Source of the DNA: an uncultured Dokdonia sp. | GTDB lineage: Bacteria > Bacteroidota > Bacteroidia > Flavobacteriales > Flavobacteriaceae | Direction of reading: 5' to 3' | Length of the DNA: 64,000 bases | NCBI GenBank assembly: GCA_947503305.1 | Contig: CANNDF010000001.1 | Coordinates: 868,001 to 932,000, forward strand | In this document: positions 27,000 to 34,920 of the stretch, in pieces | How positions within the stretch are numbered: the first letter of the stretch is position 1 | Layout: every line of letters begins with the position of its first letter | Program-made: the position numbers and the translations under genes | The notes under the pieces: model-generated | What the model was told of the DNA's origin: nothing | Databases searched by the model: none | Seen by the model: only the letters and a program-made list of their open reading frames with translations

Positions 27000-27284
27000 T
27001 CAATCCCCATATCCAATCCGTTCTCGAATCCCGCCACTGGCTCGATGAATAATCACATCGGCTTTCTTTCTTTTGGCAATAATTTTGGCTTTATTGATAG
27101 CGGTACTCTGTTTACGATGTTTGGAGGTAATCCGTTTATTGCCTTCTCGACGTACGGCCCAACCCTCTTCATACGGCACCACATGCTGATGCCAGGTTCT
27201 CTTTCGTGAGGTACCATTTAAGCTTTCAGAGATCGCTTTTGCAAGATCTAAAATGAGTTGTTTCCAGGATGTGTTTTTAGACAT
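27000..27284 (-). CDS. DUF2188 protein
   Basis: A 94-residue basic protein on the minus strand, convergent with the defence operon and separated from it by 3 bases. Residues 31-90 match DUF2188: WHQHVVPYEEGWAVRREGNKR, then KAKIIAKRKKADVIIHRASGGIRER. The family forms a small alpha/beta fold of unknown role and is widespread in genomic islands. The N-terminal 30 residues are an amphipathic extension. It has no visible partner. Confidence 0.8.
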   Translation of the reverse strand: MSKNTSWKQLILDLAKAISESLNGTSRKRTWHQHVVPYEEGWAVRREGNKRITSKHRKQSTAINKAKIIAKRKKADVIIHRASGGIRERIGYGD

Positions 27285-27372
27285 AGCATTGCGTTATAGA
27301 AAGGGAATATACTATTTTTAGAATTGTGATCTATTCAATATGTGATGGCTGGGTCATTTTGGTCTGTCTATC

Positions 27373-27484
27373 GGGTCATTTCGATACACCTCGCCTCTGG
27401 CGAGTCACTCAATGACCTAATGTGTAGAACGAATTACAGGTGGTTGAGTGATTTTCACGAAAGTGAAAATTGTATCGAAGCTAC
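27373..27484. repeat. cloverleaf repeat, copy 1
   Basis: About 110 bases. The ends TTCGATACA and TGTATCGAA pair. Inside are hairpin A CTCGCC-TCT-GGCGAG, arm B with CACTCA and TGAGTG closing a loop, and hairpin C ATTTTCAC-GAAA-GTGAAAAT. Folded, the unit is a four-way junction. It lies upstream of the GIY-YIG gene. Confidence 0.85.
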
Positions 27485-27529
27485 CATGTCAATGCCGCTA
27501 TATGCAAGGAAATCTAGCAGATCAGATAT

Positions 27530-27570
27530 AGAAAATAGGAGTCGGTTATTTAAGTCTGTCTGCTGGGTCA
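27530..27570 (+). repeat. 41-base direct repeat, left copy
   Basis: These 41 bases match 27995-28035 with two differences. In the right copy they begin with the last two codons and stop of the GIY-YIG gene (AGAAAATAG) and run into cloverleaf copy 3; in the left copy they run into cloverleaf copy 2. The left copy may be the trace of a duplicated and decayed GIY-YIG unit. Confidence 0.8.
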
Positions 27571-27675
27571 TTTCGATACAATCACGCCTCTGGCGTGATC
27601 ACTCAGTGACCTAGTTCTGGAACGAATTACAGGTGGCTGAGTGATTTTTGCGAAAGCGAAAATTGTATCGAAGCC
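27565..27675. repeat. cloverleaf repeat, copy 2
   Basis: Same plan as copy 1, with ends TTCGATACAA/TTGTATCGAA, hairpin A CACGCC-TCT-GGCGTG and hairpin C ATTTTTGC-GAAA-GCGAAAAT. Relative to copy 1, hairpin A changes on both sides and keeps pairing. It ends 37 bases before the GIY-YIG start. Confidence 0.85.
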
Positions 27676-27712
27676 ACTGGGTCTGTCTTACGTTCATTCA
27701 TTATATTTAACC

Positions 27713-28003
27713 ATGGCAAAAGGGTTTATGTATATTCTAAGATGTAATGATGGTACTTATTATACGGGTAGCACAAAAGATCTCGAACGTCGTCTCAAAC
27801 AACATCAGGAAGGGTTAGGCGCTGTATATACTAAAAATAGACTTCCCGTATCATTGCTCTATTATGAAGAATATGATCGTATTGATCATGCTTTTTACCG
27901 TGAAAAACAAATACAAGGCTGGAGCCGTAAAAAGAAAGAAGCGTTGATGAATGGAGAAGAGTACTTATTGCCAGAACTAGCAAAGAAAATATTCAGAAAA
28001 TAG
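27713..28003 (+). CDS. GIY-YIG nuclease family protein (UPF0213-like)
   Basis: A 96-residue GIY-YIG domain protein. I chose the ATG at 27713 because the longer frame from 27641 reads through cloverleaf copy 2. Motifs are MYILRCNDGTYYTGSTKDLERRLKQHQ at the N-terminus (Tyr pair and catalytic Arg) and YREKQIQGWSRKKK in the C-terminal half with the metal-binding Glu. Stand-alone proteins of this group are common in Bacteroidota and their role is unsettled; some cut branched or single-stranded DNA. It is bracketed by two cloverleaf repeats on each side, which could be its substrate. Confidence 0.88.
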   Translation: MAKGFMYILRCNDGTYYTGSTKDLERRLKQHQEGLGAVYTKNRLPVSLLYYEEYDRIDHAFYREKQIQGWSRKKKEALMNGEEYLLPELAKKIFRK

Positions 28004-28035
28004 GAGTCGGTTATTTAGGTCTGTCTACTGGGTCA
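27995..28035 (+). repeat. 41-base direct repeat, right copy
   Basis: Starts in the last codons of the GIY-YIG gene and runs to the left edge of cloverleaf copy 3. It differs from 27530-27570 at two of 41 positions. Confidence 0.8.
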
Positions 28036-28140
28036 TTTCGATACAATCACGCCTCTGGCGTGATCACTCAATGACCTAATGTGTAGAATTAAGTAAGGTG
28101 GCTGAGTGATTTTTGCGAAAGCGAAAATTGTATCGAAGCC
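28030..28140. repeat. cloverleaf repeat, copy 3
   Basis: Nearly identical to copy 2, with hairpin A CACGCC-TCT-GGCGTG and hairpin C ATTTTTGC-GAAA-GCGAAAAT. The central loop instead resembles copy 1 on its left side (TAATGTGTAGAA). It starts 27 bases after the GIY-YIG stop. Confidence 0.85.
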
Positions 28141-28187
28141 CCGAGTATGAAGCTATATAATATGTAGTTTTTTATAGGATAGGCTTC

Positions 28188-28293
28188 GGTCATTTCGATA
28201 CAACTCGCCTCTGGCGAGTCACTCAATGACCTAGTCCTGGAACGAATTACAGGTGGCTGAGTGATCTCGATGAAATCGAGATTGTATCGAAGC
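28188..28293. repeat. cloverleaf repeat, copy 4
   Basis: Same plan, with hairpin A CTCGCC-TCT-GGCGAG as in copy 1 and a different hairpin C, ATCTCGAT-GAA-ATCGAGAT, in which both arms have changed together. It lies between copy 3 and the thioredoxin promoter. Confidence 0.85.
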
Positions 28294-28325
28294 CACCGTA
28301 TCAAAGTCACCTTAGATATATGTAC

Positions 28326-28333
28326 TATTTTTG
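28326..28333 (+). promoter_or_regulatory. -7 promoter element before trxA
   Basis: TATTTTTG matches TAnnTTTG and lies 23 bases before the thioredoxin ATG. No TTG is seen at the usual -33 distance. Confidence 0.5.
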
Positions 28334-28356
28334 TATTCTAATTTAACATCAAAAAC

Positions 28357-28653
28357 ATGAAATCCTCTTTCTCAGAAATCATCAACTCAGAAACCTCTGT
28401 TTTAGTAGACTTCTATGCCGATTGGTGTGGGCCCTGTAAAACACTGGCACCTATATTAAAAGACCTCAAAGCAGAACTAGGCGATGCGGTGAAAATTGTA
28501 AAAATAGATGTAGACAAAAACCAACCGCTCGCTGCCCAATACCAAGTCCGGGGAGTTCCTACGATGATCTTATACAAAAACGGCAAACAGGTATGGCGAC
28601 AGTCGGGTGTGGTCCCAAAAGAGCAGTTAAAACAAATTATCACCACACGTTAA
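28357..28653 (+). CDS. trxA: thioredoxin
   Basis: A 98-residue thioredoxin with the active site WCGPCK at 23-28, the cis-proline loop RGVPT and the C-terminal GKQVWRQSG turn. It has no signal peptide, so it reduces protein disulphides in the cytoplasm. It is slightly shorter than typical TrxA but complete. It is 13 bases upstream of the SIR2 gene and may share its transcript, although a functional link is not implied. Confidence 0.93.
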   Translation: MKSSFSEIINSETSVLVDFYADWCGPCKTLAPILKDLKAELGDAVKIVKIDVDKNQPLAAQYQVRGVPTMILYKNGKQVWRQSGVVPKEQLKQIITTR

Positions 28654-28666
28654 ATCAATACAAGAA

Positions 28667-31225
28667 ATGCCGATAACACCCACTCAAAAACTTATAGATC
28701 TCCTTAAAAATGACAAGGTAATTCCGGTTATTGGAGCAGGGGTGTCTAACGCAACCGCAGGATTGCCAGGGTGGGGTGGGTTACTACAACATGGGATTGA
28801 ATATGCCACCATCCGACACTTAGATGAAAATCTCATTTCAAATGCAACACAAGCCTTGCAACAAAAAGATTTGCTGGAGACCTCTACACATCTGAAAGCG
28901 GTACTGCAAGCCCCTGGGTATTTATATACAAACTGGCTTAATGAAGTATTTGATGATCTTGAGATTATATCCAAAGCGTTGATCAATAGTATTCTTGATT
29001 TATCAACGCCCATCTTATGTACCACTAACTATGATACACTACTTTCTGAAGTAAATAACCTGACCAATAGGCAACGCTATGATCAAACAGAATACCAGGA
29101 AATCATAAAAGCAATCAGAAACAACAATGACCTTGTTATCCATTTGCATGGGGTGTATGATAAACCAGACACTGTTGTTTTAAGCAAAGAAGATTATGAT
29201 AACCTGACGGATCAGGTGGGATATAAAGAACTACTTAAAAAACTTCTATCGGACTATCATTTCTTGTTTATAGGATGTAGTAAAGATGGAGTTATGGATG
29301 AAGATTTTTCGCAACTTTTTGATTTTATAAAAACATGGTTTCCTCATACGGCACATCAACACTATATGCTGGTTCATGAAAAAGAGATAAACACCAAAAA
29401 TCATATAACACTCCTGACAGAAGGGAATATAGAAGCCATCAGTTTTGGAGACGATTATAAGAAACTTCCTCAATTTATAACGTCTATCAATCCTAATCTT
29501 AAAAAAAGACAAGAAGCACTGGAAACTTTTAAAATCCAGATAGAAAGAGAAGTAAGACGAATAGCAACTACCGAGGCCTCCAGAGATCAGCATGCAACAA
29601 AGGCACTAGAAAAAATACTGACCGATAATTTTACTTCTGAATACGATTGGGTTGATTCGGCAAAAATGAGGGCATTTGAACAAATACTCGAAAATGTAAA
29701 TGCTTCTATAGACGAAAAAAGAGACAAATTGATTTTTTCGCAAAATATGATTCAATCCATGTTTAATACCCATGAGTTGTCAGAAAAAGTAGCGCTATGG
29801 AATAAAAATAGAAGCAATCCCAAAAAATTAAAACCGGCAGAATTCATCAATACAGGAATTTTTGCCTTCCAGAGTTTACATCGGATTCCCAAAGATGTAC
29901 TGGAGGATATTAAATTTTCCAGACCTAACGTAATACACGGTTATTTTTATGACGGATACTTAGGAGGCTTTATACAGAGAATAGAAAACACCAAAAAACG
30001 GAAGCTAGATCCTGCCGAATTTTATAAAAATGATGAATACCTTTTTGAAAACTTAAAACGTATCATCGACTCTCTGAATGAATTTCTGAAACTAGATCCC
30101 GATGATCTGTATGAACCATTAGGGAAAGCGACTATCACAAAAAAACTGCCTGATTCTTTTCTTTTGTGTAAAAGTGCCGAAGAAGTTCTATTGCGAAGTC
30201 ATGAAGATTATCATAAGATGTATGCCAGACTCCCGATATCCAAAAATGATAAGATCATTAAAGTAGCGGCACTAAAATATGAAGAAGCGATATATATAAT
30301 AGGATGCTCGAAGAGGCATTGCTTTTTTTGGAAACCCCAAGAACATATATCTTCCAAGCGTTTTTACACATTAAAGACTGGAGAAGCACTACGAGATATT
30401 TTTTGTTATGTAGAGGGCTCTGTATTGCATATTGATGTATTTTCTCAAAGCCACGTGATCCATTTTGAAAATTTTATAGAGACAAGTAAAATCCGGGTAG
30501 ATATGCCATGGCAAAAACCGATCGCCTATAACCATGGGTTTCTGTTATTAAAAAGGTTTGATTCGACCTACAAAGGGCTGTTTTTAAAATGGCTTCATAA
30601 TGATGGTACAATGACACAATTGCTTACGATAGATGATGTAGATGCTTTGTTAGACCAGGATACAAAAGTTGGAGATGATATCAACGCTTACAAAGACTAT
30701 AGAGAAGAAATAGGATTAGAACGGGAACCTTATATAAATATCATAAACTCTTTTGATGCCACTGTTTTACAGTATAAAGGGAAGGAATATATCTTGCTGG
30801 GAGCAAATATGAAATTGGTAAAGTCTACAACCGTTTTATTTTTATGTGAAATAGATGCAGGCGCCATCCAGGTTTTGGATACATTATATTTGACATCGGG
30901 AAGTGGGTTTTCTTATAATTATTATGTTAACAATGATACTATAAAAGTTTGTTGTGGGTATCTGGATGTAAATAGGAGTGATGTGATTGCTGAGATTATT
31001 GAAATCAAAAACCTGAAGTTTGTAAAAAACCATTCCATAGAAATACCTAAAATTGAAAGCGGTGTGCGGGATATATTTCAAGTATTTTTTTTAGATGAAA
31101 AAACGATACTGATGAATCAAGAAAACGAAAAATTAATTACCTATACTAGTAGAAGTTTAGTAAATCGTTATTCTGAATTAGAATTGAGCCAGTATATTAA
31201 TAGTATCGCTTATGTTTCTTTTTAA
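28667..31225 (+). CDS. SIR2-domain defence-type protein with unknown C-terminal half
   Basis: An 852-residue protein. The N-terminal 270 residues are a SIR2-like domain: nucleotide-binding VIGAGVSN at 21-28, TTNYD at 119-123, HLHG with the likely catalytic His161, and FIGCSKDGVMDEDF near 200. Prokaryotic SIR2 domains of this kind in defence genes hydrolyse NAD+ to stop phage growth. Residues 280-480 are charged and helical. The rest has alternating beta-strand blocks (YEEAIYIIGCSKRHCFFW, GLFLKWLHNDG, EYILLGANMKL) that could be a beta-propeller-like sensor. I recognise no named system with this exact layout. It lies in the same island as the restriction operon. Confidence 0.82.
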   Translation: MPITPTQKLIDLLKNDKVIPVIGAGVSNATAGLPGWGGLLQHGIEYATIRHLDENLISNATQALQQKDLLETSTHLKAVLQAPGYLYTNWLNEVFDDLEIISKALINSILDLSTPILCTTNYDTLLSEVNNLTNRQRYDQTEYQEIIKAIRNNNDLVIHLHGVYDKPDTVVLSKEDYDNLTDQVGYKELLKKLLSDYHFLFIGCSKDGVMDEDFSQLFDFIKTWFPHTAHQHYMLVHEKEINTKNHITLLTEGNIEAISFGDDYKKLPQFITSINPNLKKRQEALETFKIQIEREVRRIATTEASRDQHATKALEKILTDNFTSEYDWVDSAKMRAFEQILENVNASIDEKRDKLIFSQNMIQSMFNTHELSEKVALWNKNRSNPKKLKPAEFINTGIFAFQSLHRIPKDVLEDIKFSRPNVIHGYFYDGYLGGFIQRIENTKKRKLDPAEFYKNDEYLFENLKRIIDSLNEFLKLDPDDLYEPLGKATITKKLPDSFLLCKSAEEVLLRSHEDYHKMYARLPISKNDKIIKVAALKYEEAIYIIGCSKRHCFFWKPQEHISSKRFYTLKTGEALRDIFCYVEGSVLHIDVFSQSHVIHFENFIETSKIRVDMPWQKPIAYNHGFLLLKRFDSTYKGLFLKWLHNDGTMTQLLTIDDVDALLDQDTKVGDDINAYKDYREEIGLEREPYINIINSFDATVLQYKGKEYILLGANMKLVKSTTVLFLCEIDAGAIQVLDTLYLTSGSGFSYNYYVNNDTIKVCCGYLDVNRSDVIAEIIEIKNLKFVKNHSIEIPKIESGVRDIFQVFFLDEKTILMNQENEKLITYTSRSLVNRYSELELSQYINSIAYVSF

Positions 31226-31243
31226 CTAGTTAATCAATTATAT

Positions 31244-31843
31244 ATGATCCTTCTGATATCCCCCGAGCAAACCAGTGACACAGAAATCCAGACGCTACAT
31301 GGACTGTTTGAAGCAGGGCTGCAACACTTTCATTTCCGAAAACCAGAAGCGACACTGGAGGATCACCGTGTGTACTTAGATCAAATAGATCCGGCGTATT
31401 ATAAATATATAATGACGCATAACTTCCCGCAGGAATTAACGCAGGAATATGCCATCCAAGGGATTCATCTGGAAGAACGCAAATGGCGAGCACAAGGAGA
31501 TCAATTAGGAAGGTATGTAAAATCCTTTACAGATAGAGGTTTTGCAGTGAGTAGCTCCTATCACGAGTCTGAAGATCTGGCAGCACAACCGGTAGCCTTT
31601 GCGTATCACCTGTTAAGTCCTGTATTTGCTGCAATTTCCAAAAGTGATATGCAGGGCCGAGGATTTGATGTACGCCATATCCCTAAGTTTATTGCAGGGA
31701 TGGGAGGGATCAACGCTCACACCACTCCAGAAGCTGTTAGGTTAGGTTTTCAGGGGGTAGGTGCCCTAGGAGGCGTATGGAATGCTTCGGATCCTGTACG
31801 GGCTTTTATGGAGATGCAAACCGCTTTCGCGAAAGCGAACTAA
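31244..31843 (+). CDS. thiamine phosphate synthase-like protein
   Basis: A 199-residue TIM-barrel protein of the ThiE/TenI family. Visible matches are HFHFRKPEATLEDHRVYL near the N-terminus, the IHLEE strand, VSSSYHESEDL, HLLSPVFAAISKSDMQGRG (the phosphate-loop region) and IAGMGGI. ThiE joins the thiazole and pyrimidine parts of thiamine; TenI relatives aromatise the thiazole. No other thiamine gene is nearby, so the exact activity is open. The C-terminus AFAKAN is encoded by a copy of the TTTCGCGAAA palindrome, so the natural end has probably been replaced or extended. Confidence 0.75.
   Translation: MILLISPEQTSDTEIQTLHGLFEAGLQHFHFRKPEATLEDHRVYLDQIDPAYYKYIMTHNFPQELTQEYAIQGIHLEERKWRAQGDQLGRYVKSFTDRGFAVSSSYHESEDLAAQPVAFAYHLLSPVFAAISKSDMQGRGFDVRHIPKFIAGMGGINAHTTPEAVRLGFQGVGALGGVWNASDPVRAFMEMQTAFAKAN
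31822..31837. repeat. TTTCGCGAAA palindrome at the end of the ThiE-like gene
   Basis: CGCTTTCGCGAAAGCG, a perfect 16-base palindrome ending 3 bases before the stop codon and encoding the last residues of the protein. Confidence 0.85.
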
Positions 31844-31854
31844 AATCACAACCC

Positions 31855-32013
31855 ATGGCAAAAAAAGGAACTCCTAAAAATACCAAGAATAAAGCAAAAC
31901 ACGCCAAATTGATGGATCGTAAAAAGAAAAAAGAACGCGAAAAAAAAGCTGCACACGATGCTCGCTTAAAAGCAATTAAAGAAAAAATCAAAGCGCAGGA
32001 GGCTACCAAATAA
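31855..32013 (+). CDS. small lysine-rich protein
   Basis: A 52-residue protein from the ATG at 31855, beginning MAKKGTPKNTKNKAKHAK. About half the residues are Lys, Arg, Ala or Glu, forming one long charged helix. The longer frame from 31777 reads through the ThiE-like gene in another frame and is not used. Small basic proteins of this kind are common in Flavobacteriia and may bind nucleic acid or ribosomes; nothing here proves that. Confidence 0.6.
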   Translation: MAKKGTPKNTKNKAKHAKLMDRKKKKEREKKAAHDARLKAIKEKIKAQEATK

Positions 32014-32140
32014 AAATAGGTATAGGCAGTCTAGAAAAAAAGAAATCCTGTAACAATACGATTCTTTATTCGTCACTTAGAATATCCATAGACAACGTTT
32101 GTCGTTTTATTTACGTCTAGTCTATAAACTATCATTTGTT

Positions 32141-33652
32141 ATGACGACCCTTATAAAATACATCCTTACGTTACTATCCTTATTATGGATAAGTACGATA
32201 CATGCACAATCTGTTTCGGCAAAAGTAGTCGATCAAAATACAGGTGATCCTATTCCTTTTGCCACAGTAATGTACGAGGAAAATAAAGGAGTCATTACCA
32301 ATGAAGAGGGTATTTTTAATATTATTCTATACAAAACTCCTACTGCACAAGATTCTATCCATATTTCTTCGATGGGGTATGAAGAAAAAGCAATCGCTTT
32401 AACAGACTCTATAGACAATACAATTGCACTTGTTGTCAAAGAATTTGAACTCAAAGGTGTATTTCTGACGAGTAATCCTCTATCTCCCGAAGAGATTATA
32501 GAAAAGGTAGAGGAAAATCTATCAAAAAACTATTACAGCCAAAATCTCTCCCGTAAGAAAATTTTCTTCCGCCAGTCTGATCTTAATAAAATGAATAAAG
32601 TAGATTTTGGATTTAAAAAATCGACGATAGAAGAGCTGGACAAACAATTGATAGATAGTATTGCACAGCTGGTTCCTAGATCTTCAGAATATTATCGGGA
32701 AGTAGTAGGCGATTTTTATGGGAATTACAGCAATCATAAACTCTATGTGGACAAAGCTGCTGAACTCTATGATAAGTCCAAAGATGTATCCATGGATGGA
32801 TTAGGAAAAAAAATGGAACGCATCTTTAAAGAAAATATAAAACCCGATTCTTACTTAAAGATTAAGTCTGGAATTTTTGGCACCAAAGTACAGTTAGATT
32901 CTATTACTGAAGCAAATGAAGATGCAGATCGCGTAAAAGTTGAGGTAGAAAAAAATGGAGAAAGTCATACGGATAACCACCATGGTTTTAATGAGCAAAT
33001 TGTAAGCCGTATCTCAGAATTGTATGAGCAATTGTTTTTTAATGAAGACTCAAAACTTGATATTATTGAAAAAGCAAATCGGTATGAGTTTACGCAAGAA
33101 GATTATACGTATATCGATAACGAACCTGTATATATTCTCCATTTTGAACCTAAGGGGAAGAAAGATTTTAAAGGTACGATGTATGTCAATACTAATGACT
33201 TTGCAGTCGTACGATTAGAGTTTGATAATGTGCGTCCGCTGTTTAAATTTGGACTCTTAGGAATTACTTATCGGGAGAATGTATATCGAGGTAAAATGCT
33301 ATTTCAGAAAGATGCGTCTGGAGTGTATAATCCACGTTATATTTCTTTAGAACAAGGGAGTTATTTTGGAGTAGACAGACCTCTTAAAATCAAAGAAAAA
33401 AATAAAAATGTTAAAGGGCGTCGTTTGCAAAATGAGCTATCACTGGCCTTAGATGTACGGGGTACCGAACTTCAAAAATATGAACTTGTCGTTTTTAACT
33501 CCGAAGTCATTTCTGATACAGCATATGATATTGCTCCCGAAAATAAAGAAGTAAAAGCTAGTTACCTCTCAAAATATGATCCTAGTTTTTGGGAAGGATT
33601 TACTATTATGGAGCCCAATGAAGCTATTCAGTCTTTTGAAGTAGTAGAGTAA
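32141..33652 (+). CDS. exported CarboxypepD_reg-like protein
   Basis: A 503-residue protein from the ATG at 32141, which gives a clean signal peptide ending STIHAQ; a start 42 bases upstream would add a non-signal extension. Residues 20-105 are a CarboxypepD_reg-like domain (SAKVVDQNTGDPIPFATVMYEENKG, ISSMGYEEKAI). A segment LSPEEIIEKVEENLSKNY follows, then a long region of paired beta strands with DFAVVRLEFDNVRPLFKFG, typical of the large Bacteroidota family of DUF5686-like or related outer-membrane-associated proteins. No catalytic motif is visible. Confidence 0.7.
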   Translation: MTTLIKYILTLLSLLWISTIHAQSVSAKVVDQNTGDPIPFATVMYEENKGVITNEEGIFNIILYKTPTAQDSIHISSMGYEEKAIALTDSIDNTIALVVKEFELKGVFLTSNPLSPEEIIEKVEENLSKNYYSQNLSRKKIFFRQSDLNKMNKVDFGFKKSTIEELDKQLIDSIAQLVPRSSEYYREVVGDFYGNYSNHKLYVDKAAELYDKSKDVSMDGLGKKMERIFKENIKPDSYLKIKSGIFGTKVQLDSITEANEDADRVKVEVEKNGESHTDNHHGFNEQIVSRISELYEQLFFNEDSKLDIIEKANRYEFTQEDYTYIDNEPVYILHFEPKGKKDFKGTMYVNTNDFAVVRLEFDNVRPLFKFGLLGITYRENVYRGKMLFQKDASGVYNPRYISLEQGSYFGVDRPLKIKEKNKNVKGRRLQNELSLALDVRGTELQKYELVVFNSEVISDTAYDIAPENKEVKASYLSKYDPSFWEGFTIMEPNEAIQSFEVVE

Positions 33653-33791
33653 CGCTATAAAACGAATAGGTCTTTTTTATGAATGTAAAGAGGGGATATT
33701 AAGTATTTCTATTTTTTTGCGACCAAAAGTGCAAACCAATGATACGTGGTTTATTTTAACTAACTTTTCATCCTAAAGCATTTTGACCATC

Positions 33792-34892
33792 ATGAAATCT
33801 ATAGTCCTCCTTTTTTTAAGTCTTTTGAGTATATCTAGTACTATATATGCTCAATCAAATAAGCATGCAAGTCCTAAAATACGATTAACACCTACCTATT
33901 TATCTGAAGGAGAAGCAAGTGTGTCAAATATTTATAAAAAAGTAATCCCTTCTGTAGTCACAATATTTACGAAGTCCAACAATTTTACAGAAAAAGGGAC
34001 AGTACAAAGCCAGGGGCAAGGATCTGGAGTCTTGATTTCTCATGATTGTTATATCCTTACTGCGGCCCATGTAGTCGATGGGTCTTCAGAGATTTTTGTC
34101 AAAACACAAGATGGTAAAATGCGTAAAGCTAATATCCTTTTTAGTGAAAAAACGGCAGATATTGCTCTCTTACAATTGCAAGTACTAGATGCTACACTCT
34201 CGCATGCCAAACTAGGAGATTCAGATATTCTTACTGTAGGACAAAATGTTTATGCTATCGGAAGTCCATATGGATTGGAAAATTCATTTTCTTCGGGTAT
34301 AATCTCGGCGTTTAGAGGGTTTAATATGCTGTACGATGGAACGGTAAGTGTAGAATTTATTCAGACAGATGCTGCAATTAATTCTGGGAATAGTGGAGGT
34401 CCTTTATTTAATTCTCAAGGAGAAGTTGTTGGAATTGCATCCAGTATTTTGACAGTTTCTGGAGGTTTTCAAGGTATCGGAATGGTTGTCGCTATTAATA
34501 CTGCAAAAGATCTTCTAGCATTTGAAGATCGTCCATGGATAGGGGTAGATAGTGTGTTTTTGACACAAGAGGAATATGCAAAATTGTTTAACCTTCAGAT
34601 AGAAGGGGGGCTTCTTATTCAAAGTGTAGCTACTAATAGCCCTGCAGCAAAAGCAGGCTTACGTGGGGGATATATTTCTGCAAATGTCGCTGGACGTGAA
34701 ATCCTTTTTGGAGGAGACATCATCCTACAAATAGGCGGTCAGGAAACCTGCCACGTAGGTTGTATAGAAGGGGTAAAGAAAGTTCTTAAAGATGAAAATA
34801 AAGTTAATATTAAGTATTTAAGAGAGGGGAAGGTATACAGTGCCGTATTGGATATTACAGATACTCGGCGTAACTTCCTGGTTAAAAAATAA
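33792..34892 (+). CDS. HtrA-like serine protease with PDZ domain
   Basis: A 366-residue exported protease; the ATG at 33792 is preferred to the TTG at 33783. The signal peptide ends TIYAQ. The trypsin-like domain shows the His in ILTAAHVVDG, the Asp in TADIALLQL and the Ser in INSGNSGGPLF, a complete triad. A PDZ domain follows from about residue 250 (GGLLIQSVATNSPAAKAGLRGGYIS). This is the S1C/DegP-type envelope quality-control fold with one PDZ domain. It is convergent with the phosphatase gene, with 28 bases between. Confidence 0.88.
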   Translation: MKSIVLLFLSLLSISSTIYAQSNKHASPKIRLTPTYLSEGEASVSNIYKKVIPSVVTIFTKSNNFTEKGTVQSQGQGSGVLISHDCYILTAAHVVDGSSEIFVKTQDGKMRKANILFSEKTADIALLQLQVLDATLSHAKLGDSDILTVGQNVYAIGSPYGLENSFSSGIISAFRGFNMLYDGTVSVEFIQTDAAINSGNSGGPLFNSQGEVVGIASSILTVSGGFQGIGMVVAINTAKDLLAFEDRPWIGVDSVFLTQEEYAKLFNLQIEGGLLIQSVATNSPAAKAGLRGGYISANVAGREILFGGDIILQIGGQETCHVGCIEGVKKVLKDENKVNIKYLREGKVYSAVLDITDTRRNFLVKK

Positions 34893-34920
34893 GGTGTGTA
34901 TTAAAAAGATATCACTTCTT

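Noticed and set aside
27342-27614. 90-residue plus-strand frame
   Set aside because: It reads through cloverleaf copy 1 and part of copy 2; the sequence is repeat DNA, not a protein gene.
27373-28293. Possible CRISPR array
   Set aside because: Units are long (about 110 bases), only four, unevenly spaced, with internal hairpins and a gene between; no cas gene is present.
28089-28310. 73-residue minus-strand frame
   Set aside because: It lies in cloverleaf copies 3 and 4 and is explained by the repeat.
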